Origin: Streptomyces diastatochromogenes
GTDB lineage: Bacteria > Actinomycetota > Actinomycetes > Streptomycetales > Streptomycetaceae
Direction: 5' to 3'
Assembly: GCA_026913215.1 (NCBI GenBank)
Contig: JAPTYK010000001.1
Location: 5,518,001 to 5,582,000, forward strand
Length of the DNA: 64,000 bases
The notes below the pieces were generated by a model, which saw nothing but the letters and a program-made list of their open reading frames with translations, made no database searches and was not told the DNA's origin. The position numbers and the translations under genes were made by a program. Shown here one piece after another: positions 1 to 9,552 of this stretch; position 1 is the stretch's first letter; every line of letters begins with the position of its first letter.

Positions 1-1116
1 AGCTCTCGGTCGTCGCCGACCGCGCGGGCGTGGCCTTCTACGGCCCGCAGCCGGGCAACGGCGTCGGTGACCCGGTCCAGGTCGCGAAGGACTCGATCGA
101 GTACGCGCGGACCAAGCTGTACGACGTCGTCATCGTCGACACCGCCGGCCGCCTCGGCATCGACCAGGAGCTGATGCAGCAGGCCGCGGACATCCGCGAC
201 GCCGTCAGCCCCGACGAGGTCCTCTTCGTCGTCGACGCCATGATCGGTCAGGACGCGGTCAACACCGCCGAGGCCTTCCGCGACGGCGTCGGCTTCGACG
301 GCGTCGTGCTCTCGAAGCTCGACGGCGACGCCCGCGGCGGTGCCGCGCTCTCCATCGCGCACGTCACCGGCAAGCAGATCATGTTCGCCTCCAACGGCGA
401 GAAGCTCGACGACTTCGACGCGTTCCACCCGGACCGCATGGCGTCGCGCATCCTCGGCATGGGCGACATGCTCTCCCTCATCGAGAAGGCCCAGCAGACC
501 TTCGACGAGGAAGAGGCCGCCAAGATGGCCTCGAAGCTCGCCTCGAAGAAGGGCGAGGGCTTCACGCTCGACGACTTCCTGGCCCAGATGGAGCAGGTCC
601 GCAAGATGGGCTCCATCTCCAAGCTGCTCGGGATGCTCCCGGCATGGGCCAGATGAAGGAGCAGATCGCCAACATCGACGAGCGGGACGTCGACCGCACG
701 GCCGCCATCATCAAGTCGATGACCCCGGCCGAGCGCCAGGACCCGACCATCATCAACGGCTCGCGCCGCGCCCGTATCGCCAAGGGTTCCGGCGTCGAGG
801 TCAGCGCCGTGAAGGGCCTGGTCGAGCGGTTCTTCGAGGCCCGCAAGATGATGTCCCGCATGGCCCAGGGCGGCGGCCTGCCCGGGATGCCGGGCATGCC
901 GGGCATGGGCGGCGGCCCCGGCCGGCAGAAGAAGCAGATCAAGCAGGCCAAGGGCAAGCGCAAGAGCGGCAACCCGATGAAGCGGAAGGCCGAGGAGCAG
1001 GCGCGGCCGAGCGCCGCGAGCAGGCCCAGGCGGGCGGCGCCTTCGGCCTGCCGGCGGCGGGGCAGAGCCCGAAGGACTTCGAGCTCCCGGACGAGTTCAA
1101 GAAGTTCATGGGCTGA
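1..1116 (+). CDS. ffh: Signal recognition particle GTPase Ffh, 5' truncated by window edge, two frame breaks
   Basis: This is the C-terminal two thirds of the SRP54 GTPase, which binds signal peptides of nascent membrane and secreted proteins and delivers ribosomes to FtsY. The G3 motif DTAGR and the G4-type motif SKLD followed by GDARGG are visible early on. The methionine-rich M domain follows, with GMGQ, ARKMMSRMAQGGG and a glycine-methionine repeat, and the end is basic. The frame breaks near 640 (CCCGG where CCCGGG restores the frame) and near 1013. Both breaks are repaired by one added base, so I read one intact gene ending with the residues ELPDEFKKFMG. The N domain and P-loop lie before the window. 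A strong hairpin terminator follows. Identification is secure; the breaks are probably sequencing errors. Confidence 0.95.
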
Positions 1117-1132
1117 CACCCGCAGCCCGTAC

Positions 1133-1177
1133 GAGAAGGGGCCCGGGGCGGTGCGAAACCGCCCCGGGCCCCTTTTC
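1133..1177 (+). terminator. Intrinsic terminator after ffh
   Basis: A perfect 15-bp G+C stem (1138-1152 with 1158-1172) closes a 5-base loop. Flanking A and T bases extend the stem, and TTTTC follows it. It sits 17 bases after the ffh stop and before the promoter region of the FtsH-type gene. Confidence 0.9.
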
Positions 1178-1255
1178 ACACCTCCGGGCCGCCCGTAATG
1201 CCGGACCGATCCCGCTCTTCGATACTGGGGCCACTGCCGCCCCGAGGAGAGCCAC

Positions 1256-3181
1256 GTGGCCAACCCCGTACCCCCGCGCGACCGGACCGACCAGCCCTGG
1301 CGCTCGGAAGGGACCCCGCCGCCCCCGTCGCCGAAGAAGAGGATGCCGGGAGGCTGGGGCAGCCTCATCCTCACCGCGCTCGTCGTGTACCTGATCGCCA
1401 ACATCGTGCTGTCGTTCTTCAACGAGGGTGAGGGGCCGACGATCTCGTACACCGAGTTCGACAAGCAGGTCGCCGCCGGGAACGTCACCAAGATCTACTC
1501 CAAGGGCGACGCGATCCAGGGGCAGCTGAAGAACAAGCAGCCCGTCCCCGACGGCAAGGGCGACTACACCAAGTTCCGGACCCAGCGGCCCGCCTTCGCC
1601 GACGACGAGCTGTGGGCGCAGCTGACCAAGCAGAACGTCACCGTCACCGCCCAGCCCGTCGTCCAGGAGCGCAGCTTCCTCGCCAACCTCCTGATCTCCC
1701 TCGCGCCGATGCTGCTGCTCGTCGTGCTGTGGCTGTTCATCGCCCGCCGGATGAGCGCGGGCCTGGGCGGCGCGGGCGGCATGCTCGGCCGCAAGCAGCC
1801 GCCGAAACCGGTCGAGCTGGAGGGCGGCAAGCGCACCACCTTCGAGGACGTCGCCGGCATCGACGAGGTCGAGGGCGAGCTCAACGACGTCGTCGACTTC
1901 CTGAAGAACCCGCAGGCCTACCGGGAGATGGGCGCCAAGATGCCCCGCGGCGTGCTCCTCGCGGGCCCTCCCGGCACCGGCAAGACCCTGCTGGCACGGG
2001 CCGTCGCGGGGGAGGCCGGCGTGCCGTTCTTCTCGGCCTCCGCCTCCGAGTTCATCGAGATGATCGTGGGCGTCGGCGCCTCCCGGGTCCGCGAGCTGTT
2101 CGCCGAGGCCCGCAAGGTCGCCCCCGCGATCATCTTCATCGACGAGATCGACACCATCGGCCGGGCCCGGGGCGGCGGCTCCGGAATGGGCGGGCACGAC
2201 GAGCGCGAGCAGACCCTCAACCAGATCCTCACCGAGATGGACGGTTTCACCGGCTCCGAGGGCGTCATCGTCCTCGCCGCCACCAATCGCGCCGACGTCC
2301 TCGACCCGGCCCTCACCCGGCCGGGCCGCTTCGACCGGATCGTCCACGTCAACCCGCCCGACCGGGGCGGCCGCGAGGCCATCCTCAAGATCCACACCCG
2401 GGAGATCCCGCTCGCCCAGGACGTCGACCTGGAGCACGTGGCCCGGACCACCCCCGGCATGACCGGCGCCGAGCTCGCCAACCTCGCCAACGAGGCCGCC
2501 CTCCTCGCGGTCAAGCGCCAGCAGCGGGCCGTCACCCAGTCGGATCTGTCCGACGCCCTGGAGAAGGTCCAGCTCGGCGCCGAACGGCCCCTGGTCATGC
2601 CCTTCGAGGAGCGGCGCCGCACCGCGTACCACGAGAGCGGACACGCCCTGCTCGGGATGCTCCAGCCCGGCGCCGACCCGGTCCGCAAGATCACCATCGT
2701 GCCGCGCGGCCGGGCCCTCGGCGTCACCCTCTCGACCCCCGACGCCGACAAGTACGCCTACACCGAGGACTACCTGCGCGGCCGGATCATCGGCGCCCTC
2801 GGCGGGATGGCGGCCGAGCAGGTCGTCTTCGGCGTCATCACCACCGGCGCCGAGAGCGACCTGGAGCAGGTCACCAACATCGCCCGGGGCATGGCGGGCC
2901 GCTGGGGCATGAGCGAGCGCGTCGGCCGCCTCACCGCCATCCCGAGCGACGCCCAGCAGGCGTACGGGCTCTCGGCCGCCCCCGCGACCCTCGACACCGT
3001 CGACGAGGAGATGCGCCGCATCGTCGACGAGTGCTACGAGAGCGCGGTGCGGCAGCTCCGCGAGCACCGCGACAAGCTCGACGCCCTCGCCGAGGCCCTC
3101 CTCGCCAACGAGACCCTGGAGGAGGACGCGGCCTACCGCGCGGCGGGCATCCCGCGCCTGCGCAAGGAACCCGAGGCCTGA
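1256..3181 (+). CDS. ftsH: FtsH-type membrane AAA+ zinc metalloprotease
   Basis: The 641-residue protein is a membrane-anchored ATP-dependent protease that degrades damaged or unassembled membrane and some soluble proteins. A proline-rich N-terminus is followed by transmembrane segments near residues 35-55 and 143-162, which enclose an extracytoplasmic region. The AAA+ domain has Walker A GPPGTGKT near residue 237, Walker B FIDEID near 293 and a second region of homology containing RPGRFDR. The zinc site HESGH lies near residue 459. The frame is unbroken from the GTG at 1256. Streptomyces usually carries more than one FtsH, and this copy next to ffh is the second one in synteny with S. coelicolor (from memory). 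A 653-residue antisense open frame opposite it is a base-composition shadow. Confidence 0.93.
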   Translation: MANPVPPRDRTDQPWRSEGTPPPPSPKKRMPGGWGSLILTALVVYLIANIVLSFFNEGEGPTISYTEFDKQVAAGNVTKIYSKGDAIQGQLKNKQPVPDGKGDYTKFRTQRPAFADDELWAQLTKQNVTVTAQPVVQERSFLANLLISLAPMLLLVVLWLFIARRMSAGLGGAGGMLGRKQPPKPVELEGGKRTTFEDVAGIDEVEGELNDVVDFLKNPQAYREMGAKMPRGVLLAGPPGTGKTLLARAVAGEAGVPFFSASASEFIEMIVGVGASRVRELFAEARKVAPAIIFIDEIDTIGRARGGGSGMGGHDEREQTLNQILTEMDGFTGSEGVIVLAATNRADVLDPALTRPGRFDRIVHVNPPDRGGREAILKIHTREIPLAQDVDLEHVARTTPGMTGAELANLANEAALLAVKRQQRAVTQSDLSDALEKVQLGAERPLVMPFEERRRTAYHESGHALLGMLQPGADPVRKITIVPRGRALGVTLSTPDADKYAYTEDYLRGRIIGALGGMAAEQVVFGVITTGAESDLEQVTNIARGMAGRWGMSERVGRLTAIPSDAQQAYGLSAAPATLDTVDEEMRRIVDECYESAVRQLREHRDKLDALAEALLANETLEEDAAYRAAGIPRLRKEPEA

Positions 3182-3188
3182 GGGGCCG

Positions 3189-3914
3189 TCACCCCACCCG
3201 GGCGACCACGTACCGGAAGACGTTCGGCATCCACACCGTCCCGTCCGGACGGACGTACGGGGCGAGGGCCTCCTCGATCTCCTTCTCCACCTGGGAGGGG
3301 TCCGTCGCCCGCACCGCCTCGTCGAAGACGCCCGTCGACAGCAGCCCGCGCACCGCGCTGGCCCCGTCCGCGTACCCGAAGGGGCAGGCCACCCGGCCCG
3401 AACCGGACGGCCGCAGCCCCGCCCCGGCCACCAGCGCGTCCAGGTCGGGCCCCGGCACGGGACCGCGGTCCGCGAGCCGGGCCGCGACCCGCAGCACCGG
3501 CTCCGTGGCGCACCGCTCCGGCGGCCCCCACCCGGCGAGCACGACCGCCGCGCCCGGTTGGGCCGTACGGGTGAGGGCCCGGAGCTCGGGGAGGATCCCG
3601 TCCGTCGCGTGGAAGGCCGTGATCACGTCGTACGTGACGGACTCCGGCGGCTCCTCGGTGACCGTGACGCCCTCCGGCAGCCGCTCCCTGGCCAGCTCCA
3701 CGCGCGCGTGGTCCCGGTCCGCGCCGGCCACCCGCGCGCCCCGCGCCGCCGCCATCAGGAGGGCCAGGCCCGAGCCGCAGCCCAGGCCGAGCAGCCGGGA
3801 ACCCGCGCCCACGCCCAGGCGGTCGTACACCGCCTCGTACAGCGGGACCAGCATGCGTTCCTGGATCTCGGCCCAGTCGCGCGCGGGGTGGTGCGGGACG
3901 AGCGTAGGTGTCAT
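3189..3914 (-). CDS. Class I SAM-dependent methyltransferase
   Basis: The 241-residue protein has a Rossmann-type SAM-binding core. The glycine-rich motif LGLGCGSG lies near residue 42, and an acidic residue ending strand 2 sits in AGADRD. The motif V region reads SVTYDVITAFHATDG. No signal peptide or membrane segment is visible, so it should be cytoplasmic. It faces away from the next gene and converges on the FtsH-type gene, only 7 bases from its stop. The substrate cannot be told from sequence. The fold assignment is firm and the function open. Confidence 0.8.
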   Translation of the reverse strand: MTPTLVPHHPARDWAEIQERMLVPLYEAVYDRLGVGAGSRLLGLGCGSGLALLMAAARGARVAGADRDHARVELARERLPEGVTVTEEPPESVTYDVITAFHATDGILPELRALTRTAQPGAAVVLAGWGPPERCATEPVLRVAARLADRGPVPGPDLDALVAGAGLRPSGSGRVACPFGYADGASAVRGLLSTGVFDEAVRATDPSQVEKEIEEALAPYVRPDGTVWMPNVFRYVVARVG

Positions 3915-4296
3915 GAAAAGCGCCCCAATCCGTGCTCGGACGACAGCCCCCCGTAGCCAGGGAACTGCGCATCCCGGGTCGCGTCCAGTGCTCGCGCCGG
4001 ACCGATTCCCCCGGGTTCACCCGGGGGAGGGGCGGTGCGCCGCCCCGTACCCGGAACCGGTAATGTCCTCGCAACAGTCCCCGGGCCGCTCGGCCTCCCC
4101 GGGGGCGCGCGCACCCCGGCCACGCGCCGGGGCGTATGTGCCACTACACCCCGGCTTGGCGCCTCCTGCGTGACTTCTCCGCAGATCGGGGCTCTGGCCC
4201 GCGTCGGGCACACATCAAGGGCAACTGACGGGTACGTGCAAATTATTTGGGATGCCCGGAATGGAACCCGGGGCACCTCGGCTCGTTGTACGCGAC
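3915..4296. other. Intergenic region between divergent genes, with two hairpins
   Basis: This 382-base stretch separates the methyltransferase gene from the SprT-like gene. It holds a perfect 9-bp hairpin with a 2-base loop at 4008-4027 (CCCCCGGGT with ACCCGGGGG). A second hairpin, GGGGCGG with CCGCCCC, lies at about 4029-4046. An AT-rich patch near 4238-4250 may belong to the promoter of the downstream gene. I see no protein-coding signal. Confidence 0.5.
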
Positions 4297-4888
4297 GTGA
4301 GCACGACACCCCTGTTCTCGCCGCAGAGCTGGCAGAGGCGTGGGCCGACATTCAGCGGCACCACCCCGAGCTGCCCGATCTTGCCGCGCCCGAGTCCCTG
4401 ATCGGAGAGTCCTCGTCCGCCTGCGGCGCCGAGCTCTCCTTCGAGCGACTGCTCCACGAGGCAGTCCACGGCATCGCCGCCGCCCGAGGTGTCCGCGACA
4501 CCTCCCGCGCCGGCCGCTACCACAACCGCAGATTCCTCGCGATCGCCGAGGAGATGGGCCTCGACCATCCCGAGGAGCCGCACGCCAGCAGCGGCTTCTC
4601 CCTGGTCACGCTCAACCCCGAGGCCAGGCGCCGCTACCGGCCCACCATCGAGCGGCTCCAGCGCGCCCTCAAGGCGCACACGGTCGCCACGGCCGCCGAC
4701 ACCAGCGCTCCTTCCGCGGACCGGCCGCCCGGCACGGCTCCTCGGGCGGCGGCGTCCGCGTCAAGGCCGTCTGCGACTGCGGGCGCAACGTGCGCGTGGT
4801 GCCGTCGGTGCTCGCCCAGGCCCCGATCGTCTGCGGCGGCTGCGGCAAGCCCTTCCGCATCCCCGAGGCAGTGGGCGCCGCCAACTGA
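4297..4888 (+). CDS. SprT-like zinc metalloprotease-like protein with C-terminal zinc ribbon, two frame breaks
   Basis: The N-terminal domain carries the zinc-peptidase motif HEAVH near residue 53. About 17 residues later comes GRYHNRRF, a pattern typical of SprT-like proteins. The C-terminus has CDCG and CGGCG pairs that would form a four-cysteine zinc ribbon. The frame breaks near 4310 and near 4745. Adding one C after ACACCCC joins the GTG at 4297 to the conserved body. SprT relatives include DNA-protein crosslink proteases, but here that role is only an inference. The gene lies just upstream of rpsP in the same direction. An alternative is a structural zinc protein with no protease activity. 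Confidence 0.7.
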
Positions 4889-5041
4889 TCCGGCGGCGTG
4901 TGGCACAATGGCTAGCTGTACTCGACAGTCGCACAGGACCCTCTCTCCTCCGGCTGACGCGTCCATCGGGCATCCGAGTACCGCAACCCCACGTGGCATC
5001 TCAAGTGCCCAACCACGTCAAGACCAGGAGACACCACTCCA

Positions 5042-5485
5042 GTGGCAGTCAAGATCAAGCTCAAGCGCCTCGGTAAGATCCGCCAGCCGCACTACCGCAT
5101 CGTCGTCGCCGACTCGCGCACCCGTCGTGACGGTCGCGCGATCGAGGAGATCGGCCTCTACCACCCGACGTACAACCCGTCGCGTATCGAGGTCGACTCC
5201 GAGCGTGCGCAGTACTGGCTGTCCGTCGGCGCCCAGCCGACCGAGCCGGTTCTCGCCATCCTGAAGCTCACCGGCGACTGGCAGAAGCACAAGGGTCTGC
5301 CGGCCCCCGAGAAGGCTCTGCTCGTCCCCGCCACCAAGGAAGCCAAGCGCGCCTCGTTCGACGAGTTCGCGAAGGCCCTCGAGGGCGGCGACGACAAGGG
5401 TGAGGCCATCACCCCGAAGGCCAAGAAGGCCGACAAGAAGGCGGACGAGGCCGAGGCCGCGTCCACCGAGTCGACCGAGGCCTGA
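5042..5485 (+). CDS. rpsP: 30S ribosomal protein bS16
   Basis: The protein is the small-subunit ribosomal protein bS16. It begins MAVKIKLKRLGKIRQPHYRI, continues with the conserved pattern VVADSRTRRDGRAIE and then GLYHPT. At 147 residues it is longer than enterobacterial bS16 because of a lysine, alanine and glutamate rich tail, as is usual in actinobacteria. The start is GTG at 5042. The intergenic region upstream (4889-5041) contains CACAAT near 4904, a plausible -10 element. It heads the rpsP-khpA-rimM-trmD-rplS set. Confidence 0.97.
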   Translation: MAVKIKLKRLGKIRQPHYRIVVADSRTRRDGRAIEEIGLYHPTYNPSRIEVDSERAQYWLSVGAQPTEPVLAILKLTGDWQKHKGLPAPEKALLVPATKEAKRASFDEFAKALEGGDDKGEAITPKAKKADKKADEAEAASTESTEA

Positions 5486-5487
5486 TC

Positions 5488-5727
5488 ATGCTCGAGGAGG
5501 CTCTCGAGCACCTCGTGAAGGGCATCGTCGACAACCCCGACGAGGTGCAGGTCGCCTCGCGCAACCTGCGCCGGGGCCGCGTGCTGGAGGTCCGGGTCCA
5601 CCCCGACGACCTCGGCAAGGTGATCGGCCGCAACGGCCGCACCGCGCGTGCGCTGCGCACCGTCGTGGGTGCCATCGGCGGACGGGGGATCCGCGTCGAC
5701 CTCGTCGACGTGGACCAGGTCCGCTGA
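5488..5727 (+). CDS. khpA: KH-domain RNA-binding protein KhpA
   Basis: This 79-residue protein is a single KH domain with the RNA-contacting GxxG loop in VIGRNGRTA. KhpA proteins act with KhpB in RNA binding affecting growth and cell shape in Gram-positive bacteria; that role is known from the family. The ATG lies two bases after the rpsP stop, so the two are probably translationally coupled. A hairpin follows before rimM. Confidence 0.93.
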   Translation: MLEEALEHLVKGIVDNPDEVQVASRNLRRGRVLEVRVHPDDLGKVIGRNGRTARALRTVVGAIGGRGIRVDLVDVDQVR

Positions 5728-5761
5728 GCAGGTCGGCAGCATCACCTTAGTTGTGCCGGCA

Positions 5762-5798
5762 CGGGCCGGGGAGGGCTGAAGAGCCCGCCCCGGCCCGT
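5762..5798 (+). terminator. Hairpin between khpA and rimM
   Basis: ACGGGCCGGGG plus GGGCT pairs with AGCCC plus CCCCGGCCCGT around a short GAAG loop, with one bulged base on each side. A GTTGTCGT tail follows. It could end or attenuate transcription within the rpsP set. Confidence 0.55.
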
Positions 5799-5838
5799 TG
5801 TCGTACGTACGAGCTGTGTGACAGGAGAGTGTGGAGCA

Positions 5839-6405
5839 GTGCAGTTGGTAGTCGCGCGGGTCGGCCGCGCCCACGGCATCAGGGGCGAGGTCACCGTCGA
5901 GGTGCGGACGGACGAGCCCGAGCTGAGGCTCGGCCCCGGTGCCGTACTGCTCACCGACCCGGCCTCCGCCGGGCCGCTGACCATCGAGTACGGCAAGGTC
6001 CACAGCGGCAAGCTGCTGCTGCGCTTCGAGGGCGTCCGCGACCGCAACGCCGCCGAGGCCCTCCGCAACACCCTCCTCATCGCCGAGGTCGACCCCACGG
6101 AGATGCCCGAGGAGGAGGACGAGTACTACGACCACCAGCTGATCGACCTCGACGTCGTCCTCGCCGACGGCACCGAGATCGGCGTGATCACCGAGATCTC
6201 CCACCTGCCCTCGCAGGACCTCTTCATCGTCGAGCGCCCCGACGGCACCGAGCTGATGATCCCCTTCGTCGAGGAGATCGTCACCGAGATCGACCTGGAG
6301 GAGCAGCGGGCCGTGATCGACCCGCCGCCCGGTCTGATCGACGACCGCGCCGAGATCGTCTCCTCCCGGGACGACGGCGACGAGGCCGCCGGGGAGCAGG
6401 CATGA
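5839..6405 (+). CDS. rimM: Ribosome maturation factor RimM
   Basis: RimM binds uS19 and helps assemble the 30S head. The N-terminal RimM domain starts MQLVVARVGRAHGIRGEV. The PRC-barrel domain includes YYDHQLIDL and ends near DPPPGL, and an acidic tail follows. The GTG at 5839 is preferred because GGAG lies 2-5 bases upstream and because known RimM proteins start at this point; an in-frame ATG upstream at 5818 would add seven unrelated residues. The stop overlaps the trmD start as ATGA. Confidence 0.93.
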   Translation: MQLVVARVGRAHGIRGEVTVEVRTDEPELRLGPGAVLLTDPASAGPLTIEYGKVHSGKLLLRFEGVRDRNAAEALRNTLLIAEVDPTEMPEEEDEYYDHQLIDLDVVLADGTEIGVITEISHLPSQDLFIVERPDGTELMIPFVEEIVTEIDLEEQRAVIDPPPGLIDDRAEIVSSRDDGDEAAGEQA

Positions 6406-7223
6406 GGCTCGACGTCGTCACGATCTTCCCCGAGTACCTCGAACCGCTGAACGTCTCCCTCGTCGGCAAGGCACGCGCGCGCGGACAGCTCGACGTCCAC
6501 GTGCACCACCTGCGCGACTGGACCTACGACCGGCACAACACGGTCGACGACACCCCCTACGGCGGCGGCCCCGGCATGGTCATGAAGACCGAGCCCTGGG
6601 GCGACGCGCTCGACCAGACGCTCGCCGACGGCTACGAGGCGGGCGCGCACGGACCGGTCCTCGTCGTCCCGACCCCCAGCGGCCGCCCCTTCACCCAGGA
6701 GCTCGCCGTCGAGCTCTCCGAGCGCCCCTGGCTGATCTTCACGCCGGCCCGCTACGAGGGCATCGACCGCCGCGTCATGGACGAGTACGCCACCCGGATG
6801 CCGGTCTACGAGGTCTCCATCGGCGACTACGTCCTCGCCGGCGGGGAGGCGGCCGTCCTCGTCGTCACCGAGGCCGTCGCCCGCCTGCTGCCCGGCGTCC
6901 TCGGCAACGCCGAGTCCCACCGGGACGACTCCTTCGCCCCCGGCGCCATGGCCAACCTCCTGGAGGGCCCCGTCTACACCAAGCCCCCGGAGTGGCGCGG
7001 CCGGGGCATCCCCGACGTGCTCCTCAGCGGGCACCACGGCAAGATCGCCCGCTGGCGGCGCGACGAGGCCTTCCGCCGTACGGTCGCCCACCGGCCCGAC
7101 CTCATCGAGCGCTGCGACCCGTCCGCCTTCGACAAGAAGGACCGCGAGATCCTCTCCATGCTGGGGTGGGCACCCGAGCCCGGCGGCCGATTTTGGCGCA
7201 GGGTCGAGGGCGTGGAAGAATAG
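6402..7223 (+). CDS. trmD: tRNA (guanine-37-N1)-methyltransferase
   Basis: TrmD methylates G37 of tRNAs next to the anticodon, preventing +1 frameshifting. The 273-residue protein starts MRLDVVTIFPEYLEPL. It shows the trefoil-knot SAM site elements DTPYGGGPGMVMK, RYEGID and SIGDYVLAGGEAA, and a C-terminal domain with RPDL. It overlaps rimM by four bases. The frame is unbroken. Confidence 0.96.
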   Translation: MRLDVVTIFPEYLEPLNVSLVGKARARGQLDVHVHHLRDWTYDRHNTVDDTPYGGGPGMVMKTEPWGDALDQTLADGYEAGAHGPVLVVPTPSGRPFTQELAVELSERPWLIFTPARYEGIDRRVMDEYATRMPVYEVSIGDYVLAGGEAAVLVVTEAVARLLPGVLGNAESHRDDSFAPGAMANLLEGPVYTKPPEWRGRGIPDVLLSGHHGKIARWRRDEAFRRTVAHRPDLIERCDPSAFDKKDREILSMLGWAPEPGGRFWRRVEGVEE

Positions 7224-7349
7224 GCCGCTGTCGTCCGTCCGGCGCGCGCCCCTGCCACAGGGGGAACGACGCCGCCAGAAACGGACGACGTCCCCATCAT
7301 TCGAACGTACCGCTGATGACCTGTGGCATCAGCGAGGAAAGAGACCTCC

Positions 7350-7700
7350 ATGGCCTCCCTGCTCGACCAGGTCAACGCGGGTTCGCTCCGCTCCGACCTC
7401 CCCGCCTTCCGTCCGGGCGACACCGTCAACGTGCACGTCCGCGTCATCGAGGGCAACCGCTCCCGCATCCAGCAGTTCAAGGGTGTCGTCATCCGCCGTC
7501 AGGGCTCGGGCGTCTCCGAGACCTTCACGGTCCGCAAGGTCTCCTTCTCCGTCGGCGTCGAGCGCACCTTCCCGGTGAACTCCCCGATCTTCGAGAAGAT
7601 CGAGCTCGTGACCCGCGGTGACGTCCGTCGCGCCAAGCTCTACTACCTGCGTGAGCTGCGCGGCAAGGCTGCCAAGATCAAGGAGAAGCGCGACCGCTGA
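7350..7700 (+). CDS. rplS: 50S ribosomal protein bL19
   Basis: The 116-residue bL19 sits at the 30S-50S interface. Family hallmarks include FRPGDTVNVHVRVIEG, RIQQFKGVVI and the C-terminal RRAKLYYLRELRGKAAKIKE. The ATG at 7350 has GAGGAAAGAG upstream. A gap of 126 bases separates it from trmD. The signal peptidase run starts 69 bases downstream, a neighbourhood typical of Streptomyces. Confidence 0.97.
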   Translation: MASLLDQVNAGSLRSDLPAFRPGDTVNVHVRVIEGNRSRIQQFKGVVIRRQGSGVSETFTVRKVSFSVGVERTFPVNSPIFEKIELVTRGDVRRAKLYYLRELRGKAAKIKEKRDR

Positions 7701-7769
7701 GCCCCGGCTCCCGGCACGCTCCCCGCTTCGGAGTCTTCGCACAGGAAGGCCGGATAGGCTTTCCCGGCG

Positions 7770-8581
7770 ATGGACACCGAAGCACAGCACACGGAGCGCG
7801 ACCCCTCTTCCGACACGGATTCGTCCGGTCCGGAGGAAGGGTCGCGCTCCGCGCGCGTTTCCGACGACTCCGCGCCCGTCGCGGACGATCCCGGCCGCGG
7901 CCCCTCCTGGCGGCGCACCGCCCTCGTGGGCGGCGCCTGCGTGGTCTTCCTGCTGCTCCTGAGCCACTTCGTGATCCAGCCGTTCCTGATCCCCAGCCGC
8001 TCCATGGAGCCCACGCTCCGGGTCGGCGACCGGATCCTCGTGAACAAGCTGGCGTACCGTTTCGGCAGCGAGCCGGCCCGGGGCGACGTCGTCGTCTTCG
8101 ACGGCACCGGCTCCTTCGTACGGGAACAGCCCGGCGGCAATCCGGTCACCGGACTCCTGCACGACGGGGCGGCCGCCCTCGGACTCGCCGAGCCTGACGA
8201 GACCGACTTCGTGAAGCGGGTCGTCGGCGTCGGCGGCGACCGGGTCGTCTGCTGCGACAGGAACGGCCGGCTCACGGTCAACGGCGCTCCCGTCGAGGAG
8301 CGGTACGTGATGCTCGGCGACCGGCCCTCCAGCGTGCCCTTCGACATCGTCGTCCCGCAGGACAGGCTCTGGGTCATGGGCGACCACCGCAGCCAGTCCA
8401 GCGACTCCCGCGACCACCTCGGCGAGCCCGGCGGCGGCATGGTCCCCGTCGACCGGGTCGTCGGCCGCGCCGACTGGATCGCATGGCCCTTCGGCCGCTG
8501 GTCCACCCTGCCCGGCACCGACGCCTTCCACGCCGTGCCGGCCCGCCGGCCGGCGGACACGGAGCAGGAGCCCATGGGTAG
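7770..8581 (+). CDS. sipW: Type I signal peptidase, first of four (SipW position)
   Basis: Type I signal peptidases cleave signal peptides on the outer face of the membrane. A long polar N-terminus precedes one membrane anchor near residues 50-70. The catalytic Ser lies in SRSMEPT (near residue 78) and the general-base Lys in VKRVVGVGGD (near 149). The MGDHRSQSSDSR box follows. The observed frame runs on to 8720 and absorbs the start of the next gene. A one-base deletion near 8540 would instead end the protein at the TAG at 8579-8581, overlapping the next ATG. No C-terminal membrane segment is visible. The end is inferred. Confidence 0.85.
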
Positions 8582-9552
8582 CAGGGGCCGCGGCAGATCC
8601 TCCGACCGGGCCGCCGACGGCTCCGCCGCCCTGCCGGGGCGCGCGGAACGCCGCAGGCTGGCCCGCAAGGTCAAGCGGCGCCGCAGCGCTCCGCGGTCCG
8701 GGAGATCCCGATCCTGGTGATCGTGGCCGTGTTCATCGCGCTCGTCCTGAAGACCTTCCTGGTCCAGGCGTTCGTCATCCCTCCGGCTCGATGGAGCAGA
8801 CGATCCGGATCTCCGACCGGGTCCTCGTCGACAAGCTCACGCCCTGGTTCGGCTCCCGCCCGCAGCGCGGCGACGTCGTCGTCTTCAAGGACCCCGGCGG
8901 CTGGCTCCAGCAGGAGGCCGCCCCGCCCGCCGAGGACCCGATCGGCGTCAAGCAGGCCAAACAGGCCCTGACCTTCATCGGACTGCTGCCCTCGGCCGAC
9001 GACCGGGACCTCATCAAGCGGGTGATCGCCGTCGGCGGCGACACCGTCCGCTGCTGCGGCGAGGACGGGCGGATCACCGTCAACGGCGTGCCGCTGGACG
9101 AGCCGTACCTGCATCCCGGGAACCCGCCGTCCAAGATCCCCTTCGAGGTGAAGGTCCCCGAGGGCCGCGTCTTCGTCATGGGCGACCACCGGTCGGACTC
9201 GGCCGACTCCCGGTTCCACCTCGACGAGGAGGGCCACGGCACCGTCTCCGAGGAGCAGGTCGTCGGACGTGCCGTGGTGATCGCCTGGCCCTTCGGGCAC
9301 TGGCGCACCCTGGAGCAGCGGGAGACCTTCTCCTCCGTACCGGACGCACGTGCGAGTTCCGGGACCGCATCCGATCTGTCGCATAGTGTGTCCCAGCGGA
9401 ATCTGAACGGATTGCCCGGGCTCCCGACCCCTGCGGAACTTCTGCTCGTTATGGGAGTGGTGGGCCTGTCCCTGACCCGGGGCGGGCGTTCGCACGGACT
9501 GAGGAGTGGATGTGGGGGATTTGGCCGTCGGCGCACGATCCGGACACGATGA
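8574..9552 (+). CDS. sipX: Type I signal peptidase, second of four (SipX position), two frame breaks
   Basis: A basic N-terminus beginning MGSRGRGRSSD leads into the anchor ILVIVAVFIALVLKTFLV. The catalytic Ser lies in the block read as IPSGSMEQT, the Lys in LIKRVIAVGGD, and MGDHRSDSADSR follows. A hydrophobic segment near PAELLLVMGVVGLSL suggests a second, C-terminal membrane anchor, as described for some S. lividans Sip enzymes. The frame breaks near 8695 and near 8776. At the second site one C added to CCCTCC restores the catalytic block. The protein is very similar to the next one, so the two probably arose by duplication. Confidence 0.85.

Noticed and set aside
1106..3067. 653-residue open frame antisense to the FtsH-type gene
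   Set aside because: It mirrors the codon pattern of the sense gene and has no recognisable motif; long antisense frames are expected at this G+C content.
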